Shown here piece by piece: positions 13,630-26,620 of a stretch of 64,000 nucleotides of DNA. The translations under genes were made by a program, and so were the position numbers. Numbering within the stretch: the first letter of the stretch is position 1; each line of letters starts with the position of its first letter. The notes beneath the pieces were generated by a model, which was not told the DNA's origin, did not search any database, and saw only the letters and a list, made by a program, of their open reading frames with translations. Source of the stretch: Holacanthus passer (taxonomy: Eukaryota; Chordata; Actinopteri; Pomacanthidae); the NCBI GenBank assembly GCA_025331565.1, contig JAFREQ010000015.1, positions 4,154,001 to 4,218,000 of the forward strand, read 5' to 3'.

Positions 13630-13983
13630 GGTGTGTCGCCTCCAGCCAATAAAAGCGCACAGGTGAGGGGAAAAAAACGCAAATAAACGCCACGTGACAA
13701 AGCTCTTTCGAAATGAAAGTGAACCTGATGTTGACTTTCACCTGCTGATGAGCTCTGAAGGAAGAATTTGTTCCAAAGTTATGTCACATGCCCTGTCAGA
13801 CAAATGATTTGTCAGGTGAGAAATCAGCCTAGACAATCTGATTCAAATAATTTTGTCACAACTGAAGTGCCGTTCAGAGTTGAATTGACATACACAAATG
13901 CTTTGTTACATGTTCAGTCATACTTTTGGCACATATGGAAAGGAGAGGATAGGGATGAAGAGCAACATTTCCAGTTATCAGGT
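13630..13983 (+). promoter_or_regulatory. Candidate divergent promoter with ISRE-like site and unassigned 5' exon
   Basis: A CCAAT followed by ataaaag (about 13646-13656), an E-box CACGTG (13691-13696) and GAAATGAAAGTGAAC (13710-13724) lie in order. The last matches the GAAANNGAAA interferon-stimulated response core and is followed by an inverted TTGACTTTC. Possible donors are TTTGTCAG|gtgaga (after 13815) and TTATCAG|gtaggt (after 13981). A TTAGTTAGTTAGCTCGC run, like those seen in the first introns of the neighbouring genes, follows. No protein is recognisable; the only ATG frames are very short. It could start a non-coding transcript or an unrecognised gene. Confidence 0.35.
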
Positions 13984-15245
13984 AGGTGCCGGTTAGTTAG
14001 TTAGCTCGCTAAAGTATCAGCTTTGCCATTACAACAAAGGTAACATTCATACAATAGTAGCTTCTCCTGTCAATCAATGCAGGCAACTTTTTGTTCTGGA
14101 AAAATAACGCTTGAGGTCTGCAGTGCTGAGTTCGAGCTTCGAATCATTTTCTGTCTGTTATCGCAGCGGGCCCAAACCAACTTAGAAAGTGGATCATGGG
14201 AGACTCAGTGCAAGTGGTAGTTTTGTAAATATGCATTTATTTTTGCGACAGTAAATTGCATGTACATATTTGCAAGCTGAACATTTCGGTTTTTTGTCTG
14301 CAGTTGAGTCGTGGGGAAAGGTCTAAGATCACCATCTAGATCACCATGCTAACGTATGCATGTATGTTATGTTCAGGGTTTCTGATTTAAACTATAAAAA
14401 ACGCCAACATTTTACTAATTCTTTTCCTGACAATATTCTCTATGATCCATTATGTAGTGTGTATTGGTATTTATCACAGATAATATCAATACAATTCATT
14501 TCACTTTGATTTGGTCAAAGTGATTTTCCACATATCCCTCATTATGGGATAGTGTCAGACCTAAATGCAAGACATTGATAGTGCATTGAGTGGTAAAATA
14601 TATTAAGCAATTTTCTGCCAGCATTCCTCTCTTGCCTTATTTGCAGCAACAGTGTCACTTTTTGCTGTGATAACTTTTTATATTCTTGATAGCGCTTCAT
14701 CTTAACAACCAGCCCCTCTTGCCTGAAGTAGGCGGCACATGATTGGTCAAATTTGTGCGGAAGAAGAATTGAATGATGCGCTAAACACCCCCTTCTCATG
14801 TCATCGCACAGAGAGCCTGATGAAGAAAACCTGGGTTAACAGGGAAAGTTGATAACCACCATCATACTTATTATCTCTTATTGGGGTTTTAAGTTTTGTT
14901 GAGTCAGCTGACATAACACAAAGAAAGCCTGGCTATGTTGAATTCGCTTCGAAGTGTACCTTTAAATAATTTATAATATATCCTTGAATGATAAATATTG
15001 AACATCATCAACATCATATTGATGATAGGCAAAGAAACTGCATTTATTAAAAATAATTAGGAAAGATAATCTGATTATACCAATGTTTCTGTATAACTCC
15101 TACCGCTTCAATCCTGGTATAATGATCACAATGACGAAATAATCTCATAACTCAATCTTAAATTTGTAATCTAAATTGAAAAAAATCGCAATGCAGACTG
15201 TAAAAAAAAACCAAGCAAAATCCATTGAAGACTGTGAACATCTGT
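13984..15245. other. Intergenic, kdm4a to abhd8
   Basis: AT-rich sequence with no supported gene. A minus-strand open stretch at 14542-14799 has no recognisable domain and no splice context. Nothing else is visible. Confidence 0.5.
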
Positions 15246-17361
15246 TTTATTTCATGCCAGGAGAGGCACGTTCATACACGGAATCCGACTGTTTTTGATA
15301 GGCTATATAATGTTATATGCATCTACATTCAGGCAGTGCATATATTATGATTCCCATGAATAAATGCAACAGTAACATTAACACATTTTGTTAACCACAA
15401 AAAGATATAGCACATATGAGCACTGACAATTTGTATATGCACACTTTTAGCATAAGAGGAAGTACATGTGCACCCTGTAGTCCATTCAGTTTTACTGACC
15501 TTTTACACCAAAGGAGACGTACAGTACATTGCATCAGCAGCACTTGTTGGTTTTTGGAAAGTCTGTAGAGAATATATCATGTTTTTTGAGGTGTCAGTGC
15601 CGGGTCAGTTTATTTCCACTCTGTTTCGCTCTATTTTGTTCCTGTTGCATAAGACCAGTCATGTTGCATCCACATTCTGTCAAAATGCATATATAACAGT
15701 TCAGCATGGTCAGTACATGTCCCTGTCTTTCGGGGACTTTCTCCTTTGGCTGACTCATGTTTGATTTTACGCTTTGGACACTCAATCCACCAGTTAACAC
15801 CTTCTGCTACTCAAAACAGTATAAACTATCCAGTCAGCAGATACGCACTGTCAAGGAACATATTAGACTGTGCTTTTACTCGCACCTTAGTGTCCCACTA
15901 TGAGACAAAGCAGCACCCATGAATGAATGTCTTTCTCTGAGCATAATGTTTAGCTCATTCTCTCTGTCTGACACTATTAGATAAATAGGGTGGACCGGAG
16001 AGTAGTAGGGGAACATACTTGTATTTATCAGCTTAGAGACAAAATAGCTTAAAGCGGTCAGTACAACCACAATCTGTTATGGCAGTTGCTGTTATTTAAG
16101 AAAAAAGGCAAAATAATACATAATACACATTAAAAGAAATACTCATTTGATAAGAGAGGAGTCCATTGGGACTTTTTCAATATGAGAATATATTGCAACT
16201 GTCTGAACAACCCTCATACCTTTTCATATTCTGAAGTCATGCAGGGCCTCGGTACTTTGTATCCTTAGGATATTATACACTATTAAAGAAATGGCTGCTA
16301 GAGCAAGGAGAATAACCTTTTGGCATCCATGTTTGTTTACATCTGTTTTTGCAACCAGTTCACATACATCTCTCATTGAATATTACTTAATTTTCATGCA
16401 ACTATGAATTGGTTACATTGTGCTTAACATAGACACACATAGGTTTTTGGATTTCGATTTTATAGTAGAGTTCAATATATGGAAAATATGTTTCTGTAAT
16501 TTGGAAATAGATGAGCCAATTTTACTGACAATAGCTGTGATTGTGAGTCTTTATGTTTGAGATGGTGTACACTGCACATTGTATGGATGCGGTTAATAGG
16601 TGGCTAGATTGCAGACGAACAATGAATTTTTGCGTTTCTCCTTCTGGCATATTGTTATCTATGTATGCATGTGGTGCAATTATTAATTACATTTTGCATG
16701 TACATCTGTATATATTTAATGTATTTAACCCATTTCCCACTACCATCCAGTCAGTATTTGATTATCAACTATTATGATCAATACTTGAGTTTTATTATAA
16801 ACTCTCCTTCACCATCACTCTGGCAAATCTGATCCGTAATTCCTCAATTCACGACATATTGTTATACCAGTTTCCCATTGAAAGCAGATGTAAGACCATT
16901 TTGTAAAGGTAAAACAGAAGCTCTGCAGTACTTTACAGAATATGTAAGTTAAAGGTGAGGATATTCGCACACCATTTCATGGATTTATGCTTTGTGCATC
17001 TTGCAGTTGTCAGTTCTTCACCAGAAACATTTCACGCACAAATCACAAATGGACAAAGTCCTTCTGATCTCCAGGTGTTGTGTCATTTTGCAAACATGAC
17101 GCGATGGAGCACAAACTGGTATCAAAAAGCGAAGCAGAAACTGACTGTGTATTTGCGTCCATTCCTCTCATCATGTTCGTTCCATTGCACTCTGGTTGGC
17201 ACCATGCCTAAGTCCTGCTTTATCTTTGAGCACCAGTGGCCTTCCGCATCCTTAAGATGTGGCCCTGTTTATAACAGCTCTCAGCCTGGGAGCAGCCTTA
17301 AGAACACATGCCGAAAAAGGCCTTCTGCTTGGTTCTGTGATAAAACTAGACTCCTTGTTGG
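15246..17361 (-). other. abhd8: Putative abhd8 3'UTR
   Basis: From the abhd8 stop there is no coding sequence down to a minus-strand AATAAA (plus TTTATT, 15246-15251). A nearer candidate signal lies at about 16790. The extent of the 3'UTR is inferred; transcript data would settle which signal is used. Confidence 0.4.
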
Positions 17362-19170
17362 TTATTTGTCCATGGACTTATTGATTCTCAGTGTGTGGAT
17401 AGTGTCACTGAGAGCAACAGTCTTCTCTGTGCCCATCTTGTTGCTGTCTTTTCTGGACATGTCGGGCTCCCATAGAAAGAACTCATGGAGGAGGGTGTTG
17501 ACGGTGTCAGGACACTCCATCATGACCATGTGACTTCCCTCCTCAATGACTTTTAGGAATGCGAACAGGAGGATCTAAAAAGAGGGCCAAACATGAATGC
17601 AAAACATTACAATGGGTAAAAACACGAAAAATTAATATTTAATATCACATGAGGAATCAGGACTCATTCACGTATGAAGATGTACTATACCTCGGCCATG
17701 CGTTGGTCCTCGTCCATGGGCACAAACTTGTCACACATGCCATGAACCAGAAGGATGGGCACAGTGAGCTCGGCATGATAGACCTCATCCCCCTCAGGCC
17801 AGTACTGGCCACTCATCATGGCTCGCAGGACAAACGGAGACACGTTGAAGGCATTGCCCTGTTTCAACAGCTGCTTTTCTTTGGCACCCTGCCGGGCGAA
17901 TCCAGCTCTAAAGGTTAGAAAAAGAGAGGAAGTATTAGTTGAAACAGTTAAGTGTACAATTTGATGATCATGTTATTTTGTTACTGTGGTGTGTCACTGT
18001 CATTTGTTATTGTCTCTAGTATCAATTTTGGCACCATATAAATGGAGATCTTACTTGAGGAAGCTCCAGGCCAGGCAGGGTGACAGACAGTGTAGGACAC
18101 AAGATGGCAGCTGGAAGATGGAGCATAGGCTGGGTTCCAGAGCTGTGGGACCGCCTCCATTGATCATCACCACCTTATGGACCAGATCAGGATATTCGTG
18201 GGCCAGGAAGGTGCAAAATGACACCCTGGAAGAGATATAATGAGATGGGTAGAGTATGTTAATCACGACTAGAAAAAGGAATTTTGATCAGCTGTAGAAT
18301 TGTTCCAATGATAAATGATTCATAACAAAAGTGTCTCACAAATCCTCACCCATACGAGTGGCCAATGAGAATGTTGCGTTTACGAGCATATCTCTTAAAG
18401 ATGGCGCGAAGGTCCTCTGCAAGGGCATAAAAAGTATAAGCTGCTGCAATCTGTGGGGCAGTGCTGGCTCCATGCCCTGCCAGGTCGGGCGCGATGACCT
18501 CATAGCCCAGCCGAGAGAAGAAGTCCAGCTGGCTGCTCCAAATGTCCAGAGAGCCTCCCACCCCATGCACGAAGAACAGCGCTACGTCCGAGTGTGTCCC
18601 TTTGCAGCTCGAGATCACCCTCTTTGAGTCGATTAGCACGGTGCGCTTGGGTTTGCGACGGCGGCGGCGTGGAGGTGGAGCAGGTTTCTGTTCCCCGAGG
18701 GATGGAGGGACTGGAGGAGGAACAGGGTTGGGGTCTGGAGAAGAGGGCATTTCTTTGTAGTCAGCCAGCTCCACCTCAACTGTGCTGCAAGGCTCCAGAT
18801 CCCCATCCTGACACTGCAGGATCTCAGAGTGCAAAACATCACCGAGATTCTCAATCACCAGCTGGCCGTTGCGGTAGACGGTGATCTTCCTCTTGCAGTG
18901 GACGCTGCTGCCGGAATCGCTTTCGTTATTAAAATCCTCGTAGCCGCCATCATCACAGCCGCCATCCGTCTTCTCCTTTCCTGCAACTTGCTCTTCCCTT
19001 ACTTCTGGCTGACGCTCGGGAATGATGTGTCGTACTCGCAGGACTCTCCCAGGTTTCACCTCCACAAACTCAAAACCATCAGAGGGTTCTGACGACTCCA
19101 GGGGCAAGACCAGACTGGCAGCCTTCCCAGTCAGGCAGCACAGTATGCCTTCAGTGATACTGGTCAGCAT
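17362..19170 (-). CDS. abhd8: Alpha/beta hydrolase domain-containing protein 8
   Basis: Predicted serine hydrolase of the alpha/beta fold; its substrate is not established from sequence. Coding exons: 19170-18350, 18225-18055, 17907-17691, 17574-17362, joined in frame to 473 residues (human about 440). The N-terminus (MLTSITEG...VEVKPGRVLRV) is the ABHD8 signature. It is followed by an acidic/Pro-rich linker and a basic RRRRRKPKR stretch near residues 187-195. The hydrolase domain begins at VALFFVHGVGG. The nucleophile elbow is GHSYG (Ser272); the acid is probably in HGMCDKF, and the histidine is in EEGSHMVM. The C-terminus after FFLWEP has an extra tail with no motif. The ATG at 19170 lies 9 bases inside its exon (acceptor 19181-19180), so a separate 5'UTR exon is needed. 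Confidence 0.95.
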
Positions 19171-19348
19171 GGTGCTTCCCTGCACAAACACCACACAGAT
19201 ACAACAAAGCAGCTCATCACTCAGATGCTTCATTTAAAATGTAACAAAAAAAGCAGTACATAGGTTTATAAAAAATGCAAAATGGAACAATAGACTATGC
19301 ATGCACGGCACAATTCTCCAACAAGGTATTCACGTATACATTATAAGT

Positions 19349-19683
19349 TAGGGCTGCAACTAGTGATTGTTTTCAGTATTGATTAATTTGCCAATTATTT
19401 TCACAAATAATAGTTTAGTCTATAAAATGTGAAAAATGCTCATCACAATTTCCCAGAGCCCAAAGTCATGTCTTCAAATTGGTTATTTTGTCCAACCAAC
19501 AGTCAAAACCTTCATTTACTGTCATTAATGACAAAGCAAAGCAGCAAATCCTCACATTGAAGAAGCTGACATCAGCAAAGGTTGGACATTTTTGGCTTGA
19601 AAATTGTCTGAAGTGATTAATCAATTATGAAAATAGTCAATTCAAATGACTAAATGATTAGACAGGATATCATTGCAGCTCTA
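19349..19683. mobile_element. Non-autonomous hAT-like MITE in abhd8 intron 1
   Basis: Ends are TAGGGCTGCAAC and, inverted, TAGAGCTGCAAT (10 of 12 matching). Flanks TTATAAGT and TTGTAAAT match at 6 of 8 bases, consistent with a decayed 8-bp hAT target duplication. The interior (ttagtctataaaatgtg, tcccagagcccaaagtc, gaagctgacatcag) matches the abundant teleost 'gggctgcaac' repeat as I recall it. No transposase is present. Confidence 0.8.
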
Positions 19684-21137
19684 TTGTAAATGGTTTCAGA
19701 TTTACTCCCTGTTGCCATGTTTGCAAATGTCAACAGCTCAACAGTAAGAAATTGGTTCCTAGCTTGGTCCCTGTAATAATGAACCAAGCTGTTTCCTGGA
19801 AACACAGTTACAATGAAATGCTCCTTTGTATTCATTCATCAGAGCACAGCCAGCGTCGAGCAAAATCAAACACACCAAGAGCAAGGATCAAGTCACTTTG
19901 ACAGGTTCCAAGCTGTTAGCAAATTCAAAACACCATAGCCGGTGTAAGTGTAGCTCTCCTAACACACTCACCTGGGTGACTGAGCAGCTTAACATTCAGG
20001 GACTCCAAGTTCATAAACAGGCAACATAAAAACAATACTTGTGTCGTACTGCAGTTTAATATCAGTGAGGACTGATGATTCACATGCCGACCTAGACGTC
20101 TGCCATTAATAACCTCTCCTTTTCACATGGTCAGAATCAGGATATATAGAAATAGAAAATGCCACTCATGGGGCATGACTGTATGTCTCATAACAGTCTG
20201 ATGGCAGTGTTTAAGACATACTGCTTCCAATGGAGACGAGGGAAAAACAATCTTTGTGCTCCTGCCCAGGCCCAGTCAGAGCTAAACTGCATTTTGGCAG
20301 TTGTGCAAATAAAGCAGCATTAGCACTTTTCATACAAACACAGACTGGTTATCGCTAGGAAGCAGAGTGGGAAGAGTCACATCTGCATGGTAAGACTTTG
20401 TTGTTTCCTGGTGACAGAAACTGAAAGTGAGAGCAGTTTGCACATTATTGCTCATTGCATATCATGTAACATGTAGTTAAGGTCATGATTGTGTTTCATG
20501 CCTCCTACTTAATACATTGAATAAGATGCATGACGTCTTGGCATGTTGTGGCTGAGAGACAAAATTAAAATGAATGGATTATTACAAATGAATGGGATAA
20601 AAATATACAAATAACTGCGACTAGTGGAGATTCAATTCTTTATCATGAATGCTAGGTTTCACATTTTCTTCTTAAAGATTTTATCCAGATTATACTCATA
20701 TAAAGTGCATATATTAAAACAAATCTCATTGCTCCCAATCCCTTTTCAAATTGTGTTTGGTTAAACACAAAGTCAACAAGGTTACCGCTTTAACAACAGC
20801 TTGATAAACATGCATTAATGATACAGACTTTAATGCACATTGCTTGGGAGGATTCACATGTACATCAACCCGTGCGCGTGTGTGTGTGTGTTGTTGTTGG
20901 AAGCATCGTCTGAAGGTCAGTGCATCAAGTGCTATCCAGTTACACTCAGGAGCCAAGTGCATGTTGACTGAGAGGCCTGTCTTTGCACAAGCATCAAAAT
21001 GGAGCTTCGACACAATAAGCAGACACTCCGAGCTGCAGCTCGACTGTCAGTCTTAAAAACTGCAGAGAGCTTCATTTTATTCTCAAAGTGTGTTTCATAA
21101 TTCAGCCAGCACTAGTATCCACCCTACAGTGTGTCTG

Positions 21138-21176
<39 letters not shown>

Positions 21177-22195
21177 GTGTATCTGTGATAGTTTATTCTG
21201 TTGTATTGAACCAATCAGTCGTGCCACATCAGCTACAAATGGTCCATGATGAGGTAAAGGTGTCCACTGAGGACAGACCTCAGAGGTGGTCACTCAGGAC
21301 AAAGGGCAAAGCATTAACATTTCGGCATGGTTTGACATCACCTAACCTATTTTCACAGTCTGGATGACCCTGGAGCAGAGATGCCACTTCACCTCATTAA
21401 CACAACACTAACTGCGTCTGCACAATTGCAACAACAGCCCTGTTATTCAAATCAGGGATTCTCCTCCTGACCTACTATCCATCAGTGTGGTCAACCAGGA
21501 TTTGGATGTGACTGAGAGGACCAAGTGGACTGGAATATGTCATCCACAAACCCTTCAAGTCAAAAACTCTGAAGGTTACTCAGCCATGTTATTTTTTGTC
21601 TGCATTGCAGAATATATAGGTTGACATGTCTGCCAAGTCTTACAGTAACACACATTTGGTACACAGTGTGCTGCTCTATTTCCACAACAACACGGTACAG
21701 TGCAGTGTATTCTGACATGACATCTGCACATGAAATGCCTTTATTTGCACAAATGAGACTATTATAACCTAATTTATGTTTTAAAAGGCCTGATGCACAA
21801 ATGTCCTACAGCTTAATGTTGTCTGGTTCTACATGCAGAGCAACATAACCCGCAGTGTTAGGCTCCATATTCTGGTGATTATTAAATTATTAAGCATCAT
21901 GTCTCACAATAATAGAAATGCACAGTGAAGGACATTTTGATAAATGTCCTCACACAGGCCCAATTAACAGCGTCGCATCACAATAAAAACGCTTTTAACA
22001 CTATGACAGTTTACTGCTGAAGGCCACAATGGCTACATGCGCATTTATTATTGAGAGATCTATTATTTTGCTCTGTCACAGGTCAATCGCATGCAACAAT
22101 CGCGCATCTGTTTATTGATACTTGTGTTGCATAATAAACATGAGCCAATTAGTTTAACGCAATGCAATCATAAATAATAGTGATCGATTGCTTAC
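19684..22195 (-). other. abhd8: abhd8 intron 1 (non-coding)
   Basis: No gene seen. It holds a short GT run (about 20876-20891) and a TATC microsatellite (21135-21176). The last ~180 bases before the 5'UTR exon (22010-22190) are non-repetitive and rich in TAAT/ATTA homeodomain-type cores. Confidence 0.5.
21135..21176. repeat. (TATC)n microsatellite
   Basis: About ten uninterrupted tetranucleotide units, flanked by a TGTC start and a TGTGTATC end. Confidence 0.95.
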
Positions 22196-22620
22196 CTGCA
22201 GATTGACTGATGATTAAAGGTGATTGGAAATCTGCACCAGGAGATGACAGTCAAGGGCCGATGAAACGGTGCATTTGGTGCAACAATTAGTCTTGGGATG
22301 CTGCAAAATAATGCAAGCTTCTCATTAGCCTCATTAGACTAGTATCATAACACACTGAAGGGCTTGCATTGATGATAAAGCGCGCATCCACAAAAGTGTG
22401 CCAATTGCATTTCAATAAGCTACCCATTACGATTGCAATGTTTTTCTCCCTCCCTCTCTCCCTCAGCATCCACTGCGCACTCAGACCGGACCCTGCCCAG
22501 CCCTGCTGCCCCTGCAGCCGCAGCAGCCACAGCGGCGTGCGGGCATGCTCGCTCCTGAGTGACAGCGACGAGGGCCAATAGCAGGCCCCGCACACCGAGC
22601 GGGGGCCAATGGGAGACGCT
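22196..22620 (-). promoter_or_regulatory. abhd8: abhd8 5'UTR exon and CpG-rich promoter
   Basis: A minus-strand donor TGCAG|gtaag fixes the exon end at 22196. It can join the acceptor at 19181-19180. GC-rich sequence with two inverted CCAAT boxes (ggccaatagc near 22572, ggccaatggg near 22603) lies at its 5' side. The transcription start is inferred to be near 22560. Confidence 0.55.
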
Positions 22621-24264
22621 TGTTTCCTTGTTGCCAAGGCTGACAGAATAGCAAAATGCGTGCGTGCGCGTGCGTACGAGGGAGAGTGACTGAAATGATA
22701 ATAAATGATAGCCCGGCTAATTATCTAACTAGACTAACACATGTGCGTGATCAGGTCTTTGTGTGTGATCAAATCCTGCAAATGCATCATCATGAACTGA
22801 CACCTGAAAACATGTGACTGCAGCTGCTACGTCACTGATGGCAGAAATGACCTTTGGAGTTGAACCAGTGAGATCAAGATGTGCTGTCTCCCTCTGTTAT
22901 CCTTGAACTCACATCAACAGATTGGCTGTGCTGGGACAGTCCGGTGCCTGTCACTGAACAGCCAGCTGTGACGTGTCTGGGAGCCTGTGAGCCAACTACT
23001 GTGTATTTTCTGTTATTGTTTGGCAGCTGGTGTAAATAACAATCACTGCTTTATGTTAATGCATGGCAAGCATTGGTGCTTTAATTAAATGGTTCAAAAA
23101 TCGATTAGGCTGATTAATGTGCCAGATCCTCCCACAAAGCACATTGTAAGAAAGAGCATGTTTCTTACTGAGGTCAAACAGCTCTCAAATGATGCCTCCT
23201 ACAATATGTAAATCTTGTATTGTGCCTAGAAGTTTCTCTCAGCTGTTGACAGTCATTATTCCCAAACTCAAACCTCATGCCTCATCCTCTCATACAATAT
23301 CATCATTGTCATATAGAATTCAAATTTATTAGTGCAAATATCTTCAATCTACCAACTTATTTTCCCTTATAAACATGCCCATTGTGTAAACCCTCACATT
23401 AAAAATAATGTGTCCAAACATAACATTTTAAATATTTGTGAGGACATCGCAGCAGAGGCATGAAGAGACAGTGTTTTATGACATGCTATAATACAGAGGA
23501 GTGTTTGAATGGTCACTGAGGATGTTTCTACATTAGTCCCAAGTTACTTTATTGTATCTAGACATTTGCTGTAATGCATAATCCCTTAATCTGGGTCTGT
23601 TTTACATTAGTGTTACCACACAGTTCAGCTGGAAATGGTTCCTGCTGGAAATGTATTTACTGGAGAAACCTTTTTGTAGAAACTAGTTTTTTATGGCGCA
23701 GGTTCTGAAGGATACTCTTCACCAGGCTTAAAATAATATTTCACTGTACTATTGGGTGATTACATGTAAGTCTAAATGAGAAATAAAACCGTTTTAGTAG
23801 GATCTTACATATTGACACAAATATTTAACCTTTTGACTGATGAGGGGTTTTACATTTTGACAGCATTGGTGCACAGATGAATACATTTATATGGCATTTT
23901 TATTTGAGTGAATCCATTGAAGGTGTTGGTGAAAGTGAGGTGTTGTGCTACGCTGGTTTAGGATGACTGCATTTATACTAATGTACTGACAATCGTGACA
24001 GTCTTTCAAGAAATGTGTGTAACCAAAAGAGGGAAATAATGCAATTTAACTTTGTACCCTGAGTGTAACCTCTCAGGCAGAGCTCAGGCTCTCATCCAAC
24101 AAGGCTGCTTACCTTGTTTAGTATCTCCAGTTTGGCGATCACTGACCTCATACCACGACCCTTGAAGTTTAAGCGTTTTATTGGTGAAACAGTGTGAAGC
24201 CGTAAACTGAGTTTAACCTGACAAGCGTAACTCAGGGCGAAATAGTACCCGCTCAAGCAACAAG
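22621..24264. other. Intergenic, between divergent abhd8 and mrpl34
   Basis: A short GCGTGC run near 22659 is the only structured sequence. No ORF, RNA gene or repeat family is recognised in the remaining 1.6 kb. Confidence 0.5.
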
Positions 24265-24381
24265 CGTTTTTATTGGCTGACAGGTCTGAGCCAATCAGTT
24301 CGCTTCATCTTCGCAGGTCGGCCGGTAGACTTGTGACATTCACTGTTCTCATGCCTGTGTCAACTGTGTAAATATCTAAAA
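24265..24381 (+). promoter_or_regulatory. mrpl34: mrpl34 promoter/5'UTR
   Basis: An inverted CCAAT (ttattggctg, about 24270) and a direct one (agccaatcag, about 24291) lie within 120 bases of the ATG. No TATA box, as usual for a housekeeping gene. A dense cluster of TTAGC/GCTAAC/GCTAGC motifs follows in intron 1 (24500-24640). Confidence 0.5.
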
Positions 24382-25537
24382 ATGAACGTTATATTGTCGT
24401 CTTTTTCCCGACTGCGTGGAATAACTCATTTCACCAGGTAACAGAGTTCACGTGCTTTCATCGCACGCAAACGGCAAAGCCGGTAATATTTGTTTACGGT
24501 GCTAACATTGGCAAGATAGCTTAGCAGTATGTTAGCAGCGTGGCTAATTGATCGTGAAGCTAGCTACCTAACGTGACCCAACGTGATTTTAGCTAGGTGA
24601 TGGGTAATCCAATTATAGCTTAATGGTAGCTAATCAATCATGAACGACGACAGTAATTTACATTTGCTGCAATAGTTATATTGTCACTGATATACTGGGA
24701 GACCATGTTGTAGCCTCACCTGCAACAGATCGAAAAGTGGCTGTTCGACATTTTTACAGTCAAGCCAGATCCACTATTTATTTATTTATTCATTCATTAT
24801 TTGTTTGTTTGTGATTTATGTTACATTGAATGTAATAGCTATGCTCAGTTCTAGACTTGAATATCAGTTTAATCACCTTTTTTTTTGCAATTTGCACTTC
24901 TGCACGTTATGTTTTTAAATGTATCTCAATTTTTTGTATATGTATAGTTCCTTTCTGTTTATGTATGAATAGACATCTTCACATAATCTTAGCACAACTG
25001 TGATTATAAATGTGGAATGAGTGGGAGTCACAGGTTGGTGCAAGTTAAAGTAGCAGTTAAAATATGTTTTCAATCTGCACCTAAATTTGATCATTGTGTT
25101 AATAGTGGTCACCACGGAATGGGATCTGTGTATGATACTACTCCACATGGTATGATGTTGATATTACAAAATAGTATTTGTTCATAACATTATTAATCTG
25201 TGCTCTTCTCTTCAGCAGCATCCCTGCAGGGAAACTTGCTGTAACTGGCACCTCCTACCTTAGATTATTCAGCAACTGGATTGTGCCCAGAGCAGCTGCA
25301 GGACCACAGATTTCCAAATGTGGGCCACTTTCTTCACAAGCTGAGGGTTCGGGAGTGTTCCAGCAGCTTCCGTGGCAATACCAGCAGGTGCGGACACGGA
25401 AAAGAGGAACGGAGTATCAACCCAAGAACATCAAACGCAAGAGGACCCATGGCTGGATCAAGAGGATCAGCACACAAGGCGGCATCGAGGTGCTACTACG
25501 GCGTATGTTGAAGGGACGGAAATCACTCTCACACTGA
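24382..25537 (+). CDS. mrpl34: Mitochondrial large ribosomal subunit protein bL34m
   Basis: Nuclear-encoded bL34 of the mitochondrial 39S subunit. Exons 24382-24437 and 25216-25537 encode 125 residues (human about 92). The N-terminus (MNVILSSFSRLRG) is a Ser/Arg-rich presequence for mitochondrial import. The C-terminal half carries the conserved bL34 core: TEYQPKNIKRKRTHGWIKR, then a GG and VLLRRMLKGRKSLSH. The linker of about 60 residues between them is not conserved to my eye. Exon 2 opens with a tandem acceptor (cagCAG at 25213-25218), so one serine may be optional. Its neighbour dda1 is on the same strand with its own promoter. Confidence 0.95.
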
Positions 25538-25881
25538 AGGTTACAAAAGGAAAACCTGCAAGACTTTCAGGAAATGGACATTGGATCTGAAATGCTGGCG
25601 GGGCTCTGCAAAGAACTTGTGTATTAGATTAACTGGTGATACTGGGCGTGGGTTGGCACTCCCAATGCATTAATAATGGGTGGGGGATGGAAAACTGGCC
25701 TGTTGACAAACAAGTACCATTTGCCTTGGGAAAAGACAAGTTTTTTGATCCATAATGTTTTTTTGTTTTGTTTTGTTTTTGCTTGTGTGAAATCATTTGG
25801 TTCAAAGACAAAATGTGTTTTTAAAATATCTATGTCATCTTAGTTGTTCTCAAATGTAAACACCAACTTTGGTTGACTTGG

Positions 25882-25887
25882 AAATAA
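25882..25887 (+). terminator. mrpl34: mrpl34 poly(A) signal
   Basis: Canonical AATAAA 345 bases after the stop codon, the first such signal downstream on this strand. Confidence 0.7.
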
Positions 25888-25899
25888 AAACCATCAGAA

Positions 25900-26620
25900 T
25901 TTACATGAATTGCATTTGTGTTTTGAAAGAAAAATCTGTGCTTCCCAAAGATAGTTTGTGGACGTAGGGCTTGGTCTTTGTTTTCTCAAGAGACAAAGTT
26001 TTAATTTTCAAAGTTTCCTGCCATCTACTATAAAGATAGTGTTCATTGGATATATTATTAGCTGGTGGAACGGATTACTCTCAGAGACCATAGAGAGCGT
26101 CCTAGTGGTCCTGTGTTACATGAGGGAGGGTAACCTAGAATTCCACAAGCCACCTTTAATTTACAAGCAATGAACTTATTGAATTGGGAAGTTAAAAATC
26201 AGACGTGGAGATAAAATGAAGCCATTACTTGATAATGATATGTGTCAGAATAACACACATTCATGAAAATATTTTACATGAGCAGCATTTTTCTTGTATT
26301 CTCACCTTAACAGTATTTTCCATTTTTAAAAGTGCTTGCCAGTACATGAATAATAAACAGTTAAACTTCAGACTTAGCTTTGAGTTTAAAGGCAGTTTGA
26401 ACTTCCCAAAAAAGTCAGTATTTTTTTACTGTTGATCATCCTTCTGTTCACATCATAACAGAGCAGCAACAGCACTTGAGATCAATACCACATAAATCCA
26501 TTCAGCTCACTGAGCCTCCCCACACACACACACACTGTGAAACTGTGGACATGCTGTAGAAAGTACTGGTGTTGTTTTCATGCTACAACCCCTTGTATTG
26601 GGAGGTTGGTCTATTACATA
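25900..26620. other. Intergenic, mrpl34 to dda1
   Basis: AT-rich with a short CA run near 26521. No gene or recognisable repeat family seen. Confidence 0.5.

Noticed and set aside
14542..14799. Minus-strand 85-codon frame between kdm4a and abhd8
   Set aside because: No homology recognised, no splice or promoter context.
18542..19092. Plus-strand frames overlapping abhd8 exon 1
   Set aside because: Antisense shadows of a well-supported coding exon.
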